DNA of 21,013 bases from SIG714 sp045629725. GTDB lineage: Bacteria; Bacillota; Clostridia; Oscillospirales; CAG-272. The stretch covers positions 1-21,013 of the forward strand of contig JAZQRT010000061.1 in NCBI GenBank assembly GCA_045629725.1, in the 5' to 3' direction. Positions within the stretch are counted from its first letter, which is position 1. Each line of letters starts with the position of its first letter. The position numbers and the translations under genes are program-made. Below, piece by piece: positions 13,945 to 21,013 of the stretch. Under the pieces are notes generated by a model, which made no database searches, was not told the DNA's origin, and worked only from the letters and a program-made list of their open reading frames with translations.

Positions 13945-16452
13945 TTATTTACATTCATACCAGTTATTGCCGATATTCAGATCGACCGTCAGATCAACGG
14001 AAAGCTTCACGGCGTTTTCCATTTCTCTTTTCAGTATCTCTGCAGCAGCACCGCTGTCCTCGCGCGATGCGTCGATTATAAGCTCGTCATGAACCTGCAA
14101 AACAAGCTCCGCGTCAATTCCCGCAGCCAAAAGAGCTTTGTCCGTGTTTATCATGGCAAGCTTGATTATATCCGCCGCGCTTCCCTGTATGGGGGAGTTC
14201 ATGGCAACTCTTTCTCCAAAGGATTTGAGCCTTGCCTTGCCCGCCTGAAGCTCCGGAATATGGCGCCGTCTACCGAAAAGCGTCTTGGTAAAGCCGTTTT
14301 CCGTGGCATAATCTATACAACCCTTCAAATATCCCTCAATTTTAGGGTAGGTTGCAAAATAACTTGCGATATAGGACGCCGCCTGCGCCTTGGTGATCCC
14401 AAGATCCACGGCAAGAGAAAAATCAGACATTCCGTAAATTATTCCGAAGTTTACCGCCTTTGCCCTTTTTCTGAGCTCGGGTGTTACCTCCTCGGGCGCG
14501 ACACCAAACACCTGTGACGCCGTCTCGGTATGGATATCCCCTCCGCTTCGGAACGCCTCGATCATGCTCTCGTCCCCTGAAAGGTGGGCAAGGATCCTCA
14601 GCTCGATCTGTGAATAGTCCGCATCAACAAGGACACGTCCCTCCTTTTTGGGAAGGAAAAATCTTCTCAGCTCACGTCCCTCGGGAGTTCTCACGGGTAT
14701 ATTCTGCAGATTCGGCTCTGCTGAGGAAAGTCTGCCCGTCACAGTACCCGTCTGCTTGAACTCGGTATGGACCATGCCCCTGCCGTCCGCAACTCTTATG
14801 AGCCCCTCGGTATAGGTGGCTCTGAGCTTTGTGAGCTTTCTGTATTCAAGGATCATGTCAATTATGGGATGATAGGGACGGAGCTTGTCAAGGACCTCCG
14901 CATTTGTGGAATATCCGCTTTTGGTCTTTTTCCCCGTAGGCAGCGAAAGTCTTTCAAAAAGCACCTCTCCGAGCTGCTTGGGAGAATTTATATTAAACTC
15001 GCCACCTGCAAGATCATATATGCTCGCCTTCATATTCTCAATGCCCTGAAGAAGCATTTCGGAATATTTAAAAAGTCCCTCCGTATCAACTCGGAAGCCT
15101 CGGTGCTCCATTTTTGCAAGAACGTGACAAAGTGGAAGCTCAAGGTCATAATACAGACCTTCAAGAGCGTCCTCTCCGATCTTTTTCTTAACCTCAAGGA
15201 AAAGCCTGTAAAGAGCATTGGCATCAGTATTTTCAGCTACGCTGCCAAGATAGGTCCTGCAGGAGTCCTCGAAGCTTGGCTCCGACACCTCGGAATTTAT
15301 TGCATATATTCCAAGCTTGACATCAAAATCTACATAAAAGTCCGAAATTCCAATATCAAAAAGCATATGGTAAAGCTCTTTCGAGTCAAAAACCACGAGT
15401 TTTCTGTCCGCCCCAAAGAACTCTCCGATATCACCGAGATTCAAGTATTCGCAAATATAGCACTTCTCACCGTCCGTAAGCCTTGCAATATTTTTTCCGA
15501 CGTATCCGAAAAGGGGCTTGTCAAGACATATAAGCTCCTCGGCAGAAAGGGACACGTATTCCTTTTTCTCCTCGGGTAATGTTTTTTTCGTTTCTTCTTC
15601 AAGACCGAGCTTCTTTATAAACGAGAAAAACTCAAGCTCGTTAAATATCTCCTTCAGTTCTTCCCTGCTTTGCTCCTTCACTCGGAGATCCTCAATTCCC
15701 ATTTCAAGAGGGACCTCGGTGCATATCGTGGCAAGAGTCTTTGACAAATATGCGCTTTCCTTCCCCGCTTCAAGCTTTTTGGTAAGGGACGCCTTGGGGT
15801 CCATTTTATCAAGGGCGTCATATATTCCGTCAAGCGTGCCGTACTGCACCATCAGCTTTTGGGCGGTTTTCTCTCCGACGCCGGGGACTCCGGGAATACA
15901 GTCCGAGGGATCTCCCATCAGCGCCTTCATATCAACGAACGCCTCGGGCATGATACCGTATTTTTCAAAAAACTCCCCTCGCGTGTAGGTCTTGGTCTCG
16001 CTGTTCCCCGCAAGAAGCACAGAGGTACCCTCACCTATCAGCTGCAAAAGATCGCGGTCGCCCGAAAGAAGATACGCCTCTCCCGCGTTTTCTACAGTTA
16101 TCCTTGCAACGCTTCCGAGGATATCGTCTGCCTCATAGCCTTCCTTCGTCACCACGTTGAAGCCCATAGCGGAAAGGATGCGCTTGGCATAGGGAAGCTG
16201 AGCGGCAAGCTCCTCGGGCATACCGTGACGGTTTGATTTATATTTATCATACATCAGATGTCTGAAGGTGGGCGCTTTCAGGTCGAAAGCCACCACAACG
16301 CCCTCGGGCATCAGCTTTTCCGTCTGCGCGAGAATTATATTAAGCATTCCGAATATTGCTCCCGTTTGAAGTCCGCTCTTGTTCGTCAGCGGCTTCACAC
16401 CGTAAAACGCTCTGTTCAGTATGCTGTTTCCGTCTATCGCTAATATTTTCAT
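13945..16452 (-). CDS. polA: DNA polymerase I (5'-nuclease and polymerase domains; proofreading domain inactive)
   Basis: Repair and Okazaki-fragment-processing polymerase, 835 residues. The N-terminal 5'-nuclease (about 1-290) starts MKILAIDGNSILNRAF and has the acidic clusters EGYEADDILGSVAR and MKALMGDPSDCIPGVPGVGE. The middle domain (about 290-450) keeps the fold of the 3'-5' exonuclease but lacks its acidic motifs: no FDTET-like motif is present, so no proofreading is expected, as in the Bacillus and Thermus enzymes. The polymerase domain shows motif A VDADYSQIELR (609-619), motif B RKRAKAVNFGIIYG (661-674) and motif C VHDE (787-790). AAGGAG lies five bases before the ATG. The upstream region carries two tandem copies of the hairpin repeat. 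The cyclophilin gene follows 38 bases downstream and is probably cotranscribed. Confidence 0.97.
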   Translation of the reverse strand: MKILAIDGNSILNRAFYGVKPLTNKSGLQTGAIFGMLNIILAQTEKLMPEGVVVAFDLKAPTFRHLMYDKYKSNRHGMPEELAAQLPYAKRILSAMGFNVVTKEGYEADDILGSVARITVENAGEAYLLSGDRDLLQLIGEGTSVLLAGNSETKTYTRGEFFEKYGIMPEAFVDMKALMGDPSDCIPGVPGVGEKTAQKLMVQYGTLDGIYDALDKMDPKASLTKKLEAGKESAYLSKTLATICTEVPLEMGIEDLRVKEQSREELKEIFNELEFFSFIKKLGLEEETKKTLPEEKKEYVSLSAEELICLDKPLFGYVGKNIARLTDGEKCYICEYLNLGDIGEFFGADRKLVVFDSKELYHMLFDIGISDFYVDFDVKLGIYAINSEVSEPSFEDSCRTYLGSVAENTDANALYRLFLEVKKKIGEDALEGLYYDLELPLCHVLAKMEHRGFRVDTEGLFKYSEMLLQGIENMKASIYDLAGGEFNINSPKQLGEVLFERLSLPTGKKTKSGYSTNAEVLDKLRPYHPIIDMILEYRKLTKLRATYTEGLIRVADGRGMVHTEFKQTGTVTGRLSSAEPNLQNIPVRTPEGRELRRFFLPKKEGRVLVDADYSQIELRILAHLSGDESMIEAFRSGGDIHTETASQVFGVAPEEVTPELRKRAKAVNFGIIYGMSDFSLAVDLGITKAQAASYIASYFATYPKIEGYLKGCIDYATENGFTKTLFGRRRHIPELQAGKARLKSFGERVAMNSPIQGSAADIIKLAMINTDKALLAAGIDAELVLQVHDELIIDASREDSGAAAEILKREMENAVKLSVDLTVDLNIGNNWYECK

Positions 16453-16477
16453 ATTTTCTCCTTGTTTCTCGTTTTTA

Positions 16478-16601
16478 GGCTTTCACCCTTAAACCCACCA
16501 AACTTTTTTGTAGAAAAGTTTGGATCAAAAAACTTTAACTTACCTTTTTTGTAAAAAAGGTAAGCCAAAAAACTTTAATAAAAGGGAATTTTTTATTGCG
16601 C
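16478..16601. repeat. Tandem pair of AT-rich hairpin repeats upstream of polA
   Basis: Two hairpin units lie 15 bases apart. The first (16498-16523) pairs CCAAACTTTT with AAAAGTTTGG. The second (16539-16564) pairs CTTACCTTTTTT with AAAAAAGGTAAG. Each is followed by a CAAAAAACTTTAA segment. The left flank (16478-16499) matches 20827-20848 at 19 of 22 positions. The right flank after the second unit (16565-16585) is identical over 21 bases to 20977-20997. A GCGCC-TTATTCGTTA stretch (16588-16602) echoes GTGCCCC-TATTCGTTA near 20917. The gene-free stretch 16453-16760 holds this repeat, two more inverted repeats and the hairpin after the MORN gene. Confidence 0.75.
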
Positions 16602-16619
16602 CTTTATTCGTTATTGGCG

Positions 16620-16701
16620 GTAGGGGAGGGGCTTGCTCCTCCCGAAATGCTTCTTTTTTTAAAATTTTTGAGGGGGATGGGAACTTTTTTCAAAAAGTTC
16701 C
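16620..16701. repeat. Two further inverted repeats between polA and the MORN gene
   Basis: GGGGAGG and CCTCCC around 16624-16643 form a short GC-rich stem with loop GGCTTGCT. GGAACTTTTT pairs with AAAAAGTTCC around 16680-16701. I take these as parts of the same kind of intergenic repeat; no open frame in the stretch has a ribosome binding site and family support. Confidence 0.5.
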
Positions 16702-16734
16702 TTGCAAAAAAAACAAAATCTCCAAAAAGTACAA

Positions 16735-16754
16735 GGGACTGCGGTGGCAGTCCC
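16735..16754 (-). terminator. Hairpin just after the MORN gene, probable terminator
   Basis: GGGACTGC and GCAGTCCC form a perfect eight-base-pair stem with a four-base loop, beginning six bases after the MORN stop codon. On the minus strand it is followed by TTGTACTTTTT, an interrupted T tract, so termination may be imperfect. Confidence 0.6.
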
Positions 16755-16760
16755 CTTTTA

Positions 16761-17996
16761 TCATTGCGGATATACCGATACGTCTTTCACGATAGCGCCG
16801 TTGAGGAATTCGCCCTCATAGGTTCTGCCGCTTGCCCAGGTATAAATTCCGTGTCCGCATATATAATTTGCCTTAAAATCGCCCGTATAGCTATCGCCGT
16901 TGGCAAAGGTATATGTGCCCTTACCCTCGCGCATATCGTCCTTATAAGCACCCACGTAAACGTCCTTCGTTCCGTCGGAATAAAGGGTGACCATCTTGGC
17001 ATTATCATCGTTTTTCTTATCGTTTACGTATGCGCCCTCATAGGTAGAGCCGTCGGAATAGGTGAAGATCCCCTCTCCGTTACGCATATTATCACTGAAC
17101 TGACCCTCGTAACGGTTTCCGTTGGAGAATGAATACTCGCCGTAGCCCTCCTTGAGATTATTCTTGAAGGAGCCTGTATATACGTCACCGTTTGCGAAAA
17201 GATACGTACCCTCTCCCCACATACGGTCATAGAAGAATTCACCCGTATACACGTCGCCGTTGGACATGGTATAGGTACCCTTGCCGTTTTTGTGGAGATC
17301 CTTGAAGCCGCCCTCGTAAACGGAGCCGTCGCTGTATTCAACTCGGATAACTCCGTTTTCGGTAAGCTCTATCTTAGCCTTGTTTCCATCGGAAAACGTA
17401 AGTGTTCCCGAAACGGGTGTACCCTCGGGAGAGACCTTACCTAAAAAGGTAACTGTATAGCTGGTGGCGCTTACGTTATCCTCAAAGGAGGCTGTGAGAT
17501 ATCTGTGTCCTGCGGAATACATGGAGATTATCACCACACCGATGATCACCGCAACGCTGACAAGGGCGACAATAGCCGCCGTCAAAGGAGAGATGCTTTG
17601 CTTCACTCTCTTTTTCTTGGGTCTGCCAAATGCCTTGCGCGTTGCCCTTGCCGCCGCTTTTGCCTCGGCTTTTTCCGCTTTTTTTGCTTTTTTCTGGGTT
17701 TCCTTTACCGCAGAGGACTCCGTTGCCTTAACGAATTCCGGATTTGCCGCTTCTGCAGTCTGAGGCTTTGGCTTCTGTTCAGCCTTGACCTGCTGCTTCT
17801 CTGAGACAGGTGCGTTTTCCGTTCCCTGCTTTTCGGGAACACCGGAACGAATAGCGACCTTCGGCTTTCCCATGCTTACCGCCGGTGCCGCACCCCTTTT
17901 GAGGGTTGTAGGTCTTTTATACGTTGCCACCCTCACAGACGTGGGCGGCGTCTTTTTTGTATTTTCAATATTGTTCGTCTTATTTTCGCCGTTCAT
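16761..17996 (-). CDS. Membrane-anchored MORN-repeat protein
   Basis: A 411-residue protein of unknown function. Residues 1-135 are hydrophilic and low in complexity, ending in a Lys/Ala-rich, probably helical stretch (about 101-131, QKKAKKAEKAEAKAAARATR). One membrane helix follows at about 138-160 (PLTAAIVALVSVAVIIGVVI). By the positive-inside rule the N terminus is cytosolic and the C-terminal part outside. The segment 165-225 is beta-rich. From about 227 to 405 there are about eight MORN repeats of the form YxGxFxxxxxxGxGxYxxxxGxx; the fifth (320-346) is degenerate. MORN repeats fold as a beta-meander that binds proteins, lipids or carbohydrates in different systems, so no ligand is inferred. 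AAGGGAG lies about seven bases before the ATG. It follows an unknown two-helix membrane protein gene by 21 bases and parB-serS further up, and ends in a hairpin. Confidence 0.88.
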   Translation of the reverse strand: MNGENKTNNIENTKKTPPTSVRVATYKRPTTLKRGAAPAVSMGKPKVAIRSGVPEKQGTENAPVSEKQQVKAEQKPKPQTAEAANPEFVKATESSAVKETQKKAKKAEKAEAKAAARATRKAFGRPKKKRVKQSISPLTAAIVALVSVAVIIGVVIISMYSAGHRYLTASFEDNVSATSYTVTFLGKVSPEGTPVSGTLTFSDGNKAKIELTENGVIRVEYSDGSVYEGGFKDLHKNGKGTYTMSNGDVYTGEFFYDRMWGEGTYLFANGDVYTGSFKNNLKEGYGEYSFSNGNRYEGQFSDNMRNGEGIFTYSDGSTYEGAYVNDKKNDDNAKMVTLYSDGTKDVYVGAYKDDMREGKGTYTFANGDSYTGDFKANYICGHGIYTWASGRTYEGEFLNGAIVKDVSVYPQ

Positions 17997-18017
17997 TTTT
18001 TAACTCCCTTTTTTGAA

Positions 18018-18527
18018 TCAGCCGTTCAAAAGATCTTGCAGAAGCTCTACAAACGGACCGCTGAAATGAATGATCAAAAGCGCAAGCGCCAAGAAGAATA
18101 CGGACGAGATGATAAGGAGCATAATGTGGGTGCCCTTCTTATCAAATTTAAGCGCCGCACGGTGTCTGAGCTCATAGGGAACGTAGAATCTTGTCTTTGC
18201 AAAATCAAGCTCCTCGTGGAACACGGGAAGAGCGCTCTTATCCTGTATAACCACCTCATCGTCCTTTTCGTATACTATGGACTTGAACACAACGCCTCTT
18301 AGTATCTCCTTTTGAAGGATCTTGTTATTACCATATCCTATCTCATCAAGAGTCAGCGCAGTTTCGGGGGTATAAGCTTCTTCCTCAATAAGCTTTCTTA
18401 CAAATCCGCCAAGGTATCTTTTATTATACACCGCGATCGCACCTGCAAGCATTATCCCGACAAACAAGCTCCAAACGACAAGCTCCAATGACACAGCCCC
18501 TGTTGTCGTATTAAGAACTGCAAACAT
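18018..18527 (-). CDS. Unknown two-helix membrane protein
   Basis: A 169-residue protein I do not recognise. One hydrophobic helix lies near the N terminus (about 14-33, SLELVVWSLFVGIMLAGAIA) and a second near the C terminus (about 134-157, IMLLIISSVFFLALALLIIH). Between them is a charged domain of about 100 residues, ALTLDEIGYGNNKILQKEIL and then KDDEVVIQDKSALPVFHEEL. The KRYLGGFVRK after helix 1 and ELRHRAALKFDKK before helix 2 suggest that the middle domain is cytosolic. The start is well supported by GGAGG eight bases before the ATG. The gene lies 21 bases after serS and 21 bases before the MORN gene, so the three are almost certainly one transcript. A functional link with the MORN protein is plausible but is inferred from position only. 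Confidence 0.82.
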   Translation of the reverse strand: MFAVLNTTTGAVSLELVVWSLFVGIMLAGAIAVYNKRYLGGFVRKLIEEEAYTPETALTLDEIGYGNNKILQKEILRGVVFKSIVYEKDDEVVIQDKSALPVFHEELDFAKTRFYVPYELRHRAALKFDKKGTHIMLLIISSVFFLALALLIIHFSGPFVELLQDLLNG

Positions 18528-18548
18528 TCCATCCGCCTCCGCGTTTTC

Positions 18549-19832
18549 TTATTTCTTAATGATCTCACATCCGAGATACTTCTGAAGCACCTCGGGAACC
18601 TTTACGCTTCCGTCCGCAAGCTGATTCTGCTCAACAAGCGCGGGAAGGATACGGCTCGTTGCAAGTCCTGAGCCGTTAAGTGTATGAACGTACTCAACCT
18701 TGCCTGTTTCTTCTCTCTTGAATCTGATGGATCCGCGGCGAGCCTGATAATCTCTTGCGTTTGAAACGGAGCTTACTTCCTTATATCCGTTCATTGAAGG
18801 AATCTGGATCTCAATATCGTAGGTTCTTGCCATGGATGCCGAGCAGTCCTCTGCCGCAAGCTTAACTGTTCTGAAGTGGAAGCCAAGTCCCTTTACGAGA
18901 GCCTCAGCCTTTCCTACAAGCTCCTCGAAAGCCGCGTCACTTCCCTCGGGTGTGGTATACTGCACCATTTCAACCTTATTGAACTGATGTCCTCTTACCA
19001 TTCCGCGCTCGTCTGTTCGGTAGCTTCCCGCCTCGCGTCTGAAGCAAGGTGTATAGCTTATATACTTACGGGGAAGATCGCTCTCCTTAAGTATTTCATC
19101 TCTGTGGAGAGAAACAAGCGCTGTTTCCGCTGTGGGAAGCATGAATCTGCGTCTTTCATCGGGCTGATTGTCAAGCCAGAACACCTCGTCTGCAAACTTG
19201 GGGAACTGACCTGCTGTGAGTCCGCACTCGTATCCGAGCATATGGGGAACGAGCATAAGTTCATATCCGTCTGCAAGGTGTGTATCTATAAAATAGTTCA
19301 GTAGCGCCCACTCAAGTCTTGCGCCCATGCCCTTATATATCCAGAATCCGCGTCCTGAAAGCTTTGCGCCTCTTTCATAGTCGATAAGTCCGAGGTCTGT
19401 GCAAAGGTCAACGTGGTTCTTGGGCTCGAAATCAAAGGTATGGGGCTCTCCGAAGTAACGAAGGGGCTTGTTATTTTCCTTGCCGCCTGCCTCAAGGTCA
19501 GCGTCGGGCATATTGGGAAGCGAAAGCATAAGAGCAGTGTACTTCTCCTCAACAGACTTCAATTCCTCGTCGTCCGCCTTGATCTGCTCACCGATCTGCT
19601 TCATTCTTGCAAAGATCTCTGTTGTGTCCTTGCCCTCCTTCTTGTACTGGGGGATAGCCTTGGAAACCTGATTCTTCTCCGCCTTAAGCGCATCGTTTCT
19701 TGCAATTATTTCACGTCTTTTTGCGTCAAGTGCGAGAATTTCCGCAATTTCCTCTCTTGCGTCCTTACCCTTTGCCGCAAGTCTTTTTATAACGTCATCT
19801 GTGTTTTCTTTGATATATCTGATGTCTAACAT
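18549..19832 (-). CDS. serS: Seryl-tRNA synthetase
   Basis: Class II aminoacyl-tRNA synthetase that charges tRNA-Ser. At 427 residues it is the usual length. The N-terminal tRNA-binding coiled-coil arm covers about residues 25-105 (AKRREIIARNDALKAEKNQV and following). The catalytic core has motif 2, CFRREAGSYRTDERGMVRGH, followed by QFNKVEMVQ, and motif 3, GSGLATSRILPALVEQNQ (387-404). TAETALVSLHRDEIL is the serine-binding TxE segment. The ribosome binding site is weak (AGAGAAAAATT). The gap to parB is only 60 bases, with no room for a T-box leader. The parB-serS neighbourhood is common in Clostridia. The gene continues into the two membrane-protein genes without a terminator. Confidence 0.97.
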   Translation of the reverse strand: MLDIRYIKENTDDVIKRLAAKGKDAREEIAEILALDAKRREIIARNDALKAEKNQVSKAIPQYKKEGKDTTEIFARMKQIGEQIKADDEELKSVEEKYTALMLSLPNMPDADLEAGGKENNKPLRYFGEPHTFDFEPKNHVDLCTDLGLIDYERGAKLSGRGFWIYKGMGARLEWALLNYFIDTHLADGYELMLVPHMLGYECGLTAGQFPKFADEVFWLDNQPDERRRFMLPTAETALVSLHRDEILKESDLPRKYISYTPCFRREAGSYRTDERGMVRGHQFNKVEMVQYTTPEGSDAAFEELVGKAEALVKGLGFHFRTVKLAAEDCSASMARTYDIEIQIPSMNGYKEVSSVSNARDYQARRGSIRFKREETGKVEYVHTLNGSGLATSRILPALVEQNQLADGSVKVPEVLQKYLGCEIIKK

Positions 19833-19892
19833 AATTTTTCTCTTTTCCGTTTTATATTTCTTTTTATTATTTATTGTCTTGTTTATTCTTGA

Positions 19893-20777
19893 TTACTCAT
19901 TGAAAAAATCTTTTCCGCAAAGCTTGCAAATAAGCTCCTCAAGATCCTTTTCATCCTCGTAATAAAGCTCAAGCTTACGCTTTTTGCCCTTTTCCGTTAT
20001 CGCAACGGGACGTCCGAGATTGCGTCTGATCCTCTCGGCAAGTATTGCCGTATAGTCGATCTTGATCTCGTCCTTTTCCTCTGTCTGCTCCTCAGACTGC
20101 ACCTTTTGAGTTCTTGAAAATTTCTTTACAAGCTCCTCTGTCTGTCTTACGCTGAGGTCCTTCTCCTTTACGGTATCCACAAGAAGATCGGCATCCTGTC
20201 CAAGTCCCGCAAGCACCTTTGCGTGTCCTGTGGATATCTCTCCGTGCGCAAGAGCCACCGTGGTCTTGGGAGGAAGATCAAGAAGTCTTAAGTAGTTTGC
20301 AATTCCGCTTCTGCTCTTTCCGAGCGTTTCGGAAAGCTCCTCCTGTGTGAGTCCGTATTCGTCTATAAGCGCTCTGAATGAGCCTGCAAGCTCTATCGGA
20401 TTCAAATTCTCTCTTTGGATATTTTCAATAAGCGCCAACACCGACGTTTTTCTGTCGTCGATATCCATTATCATTACGGGCACCTCTTGAAGTCCCGCCA
20501 TTCTTGCCGCTCTCCATCTGCGTTCGCCTGCTACGATCTCGTAAATTCCCGCTGAAGTCGGACGTACGGTAATGGGCTGTATAAGTCCGTGCTCCGCGAT
20601 GGATGCGGAAAGCTCCGCAAGTCCTGCCTCGTCAAAGGTCTTTCTCGGTTGTGCCTTTCTCGGTTGTATCTGTGACAGACGAAGTGTGGGCGGTACTGCT
20701 GCGCTCGATGCATTATTATTCTCTGTAAATACAGAGTCAAGACCCCTTCCGAGTCCCGATTTTTTCTGCACTGCCAT
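19893..20777 (-). CDS. parB: Chromosome-partitioning protein ParB (Spo0J)
   Basis: CTP-dependent DNA clamp that loads at parS sites, organises the origin region and works with ParA (Soj) in chromosome segregation, including into the forespore. The N terminus KKSGLGRGLDSVF is the usual ParA-stimulating segment. Box I, GIYEIVAGERRWRAARMAG, is at residues 77-95, and the CTP-binding GERRWRA is intact. Box II, ENIQRENLNPIELA, is at 118-131. A helix-turn-helix, LTQEELSETLGKSRSGIANY, is at 143-162. The C-terminal dimerisation part (about 240-294) is acidic/basic mixed. At 294 residues it is typical. AAAGGA lies about eight bases before the ATG. A parA gene would be expected just beyond the right edge, though here a repeat-filled gap of at least 230 bases intervenes. 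Confidence 0.96.
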   Translation of the reverse strand: MAVQKKSGLGRGLDSVFTENNNASSAAVPPTLRLSQIQPRKAQPRKTFDEAGLAELSASIAEHGLIQPITVRPTSAGIYEIVAGERRWRAARMAGLQEVPVMIMDIDDRKTSVLALIENIQRENLNPIELAGSFRALIDEYGLTQEELSETLGKSRSGIANYLRLLDLPPKTTVALAHGEISTGHAKVLAGLGQDADLLVDTVKEKDLSVRQTEELVKKFSRTQKVQSEEQTEEKDEIKIDYTAILAERIRRNLGRPVAITEKGKKRKLELYYEDEKDLEELICKLCGKDFFNE

Positions 20778-20826
20778 ATTATATTTCCTTTCCCATGCTT
20801 CTGTATTATTTATTATATTTGTTTCA

Positions 20827-21013
20827 GGTTTTCACCCTAATACCCACCTACCTTTTTTGTAAAAAAGGTAGGACCAAAAAACTTCTTTTCTAAGGTTTTT
20901 TATATTAATTTTATTTGTGCCCCTATTCGTTACAAAGATAAAACGTCATGCTTTCTTTTTTGTAAAAAAGGTGGGACCAAAAAACTTTAATAAAAGGTTT
21001 TTTATATTGATTT
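20827..21013. repeat. AT-rich hairpin repeats upstream of parB (two copies, window-edge truncated)
   Basis: The first unit (20847-20872) pairs CCTACCTTTTTT with AAAAAAGGTAGG. The second (20951-20975) has CTTTCTTTTTT opposite AAAAAAGGTGGG and pairs less well in its outer part. Both are followed by GACCAAAAAACTT. The left flank of the first (20827-20848) matches the polA-side copy at 19 of 22 positions. The tail of the second (20977-20997) is identical over 21 bases to 16565-16585. TTTTTTATATT occurs after both copies here. No gene is visible in 20778-21013. Confidence 0.75.

Noticed and set aside
14767..15579. Long plus-strand open frame (270 codons) opposite polA
   Set aside because: It lies fully antisense to a clearly recognised polymerase, has no ribosome binding site and resembles no family. 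It is a shadow of polA codon bias.
16520..17132. Plus-strand frames between polA and the MORN gene
   Set aside because: They begin in the hairpin repeats and run antisense into the MORN gene; no start signal and no family match.
19833..19892. T-box leader upstream of serS
   Set aside because: The gap is only 60 bases, AT-rich, and shows no T-box sequence or terminator stem.
20820..20835. Possible parS site (TGTTTCA) near parB
   Set aside because: Only the first seven bases match the consensus TGTTTCACGTGAAACA; the second half does not, and the stretch belongs to the repeat flank.
1..21013. Hidden defence system, prophage, CRISPR array or insertion sequence
   Set aside because: No transposase, integrase, Cas, toxin-antitoxin or phage gene is recognisable, and no regularly spaced direct repeats are present.

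Overview
The window looks like chromosomal DNA from an endospore-forming, low-to-mid GC member of the Clostridia (Bacillota). It has a full-length-looking spore protease gene (gpr) and both dipicolinate synthase subunits (dpaA, dpaB). It also has the tilS-hpt-ftsH block typical of Bacillota, a Soj/Spo0J-type parB next to serS, a clostridial DUF4364 gene, AAGGAG-type ribosome binding sites and several good sigma-A promoters. Dispersed intergenic repeats suggest an uncultured gut-type lineage (Oscillospirales or a relative), but the genus cannot be fixed from the sequence alone.

Layout, left to right. At 1-117 (minus) is the 5' end of a VanZ-like membrane protein gene, cut by the window edge. 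At 355-5884 a minus-strand block runs in the order dnaB, tilS, hpt, ftsH: replicative helicase, tRNA lysidine synthase, purine salvage and membrane protease. It has a sigma-A promoter before dnaB and a terminator after ftsH. At 5885-6314 is a gene-free stretch with a dispersed repeat and a terminator. At 6315-7880 (minus) lie DUF4364, a SigH-like sigma factor with its own strong promoter, and a small double zinc-ribbon protein. At 7978-9825 (minus) is a solitary peptide-type ABC substrate-binding lipoprotein with its own promoter and terminator.

From 10116 to 13100 is a plus-strand sporulation island: gpr, then dpaAB. A SipW/S24-S26-like serine peptidase gene lies inverted between them and overlaps the 3' end of gpr. 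At 13101-13432 is a gene-free stretch with a hairpin, a second copy of the dispersed repeat, and the terminator of the next gene.

From 13433 to 20777 everything is on the minus strand: parB, serS, an unknown two-helix membrane protein, a membrane-anchored MORN-repeat protein, polA and a cyclophilin. The polA and parB upstream regions carry members of one AT-rich hairpin repeat family whose arms differ but stay self-complementary.

Most genes are housekeeping or sporulation genes of known type. The gene set (parB, serS, dnaB, tilS-hpt-ftsH, a SigH-like factor) resembles the origin-proximal part of Bacillota chromosomes. I found no phage, CRISPR array, insertion sequence or defence system. The least explained items are the hairpin repeat family, the MORN/two-helix membrane pair, the inverted peptidase gene inside the spore island and the AT-rich VanZ-like edge.
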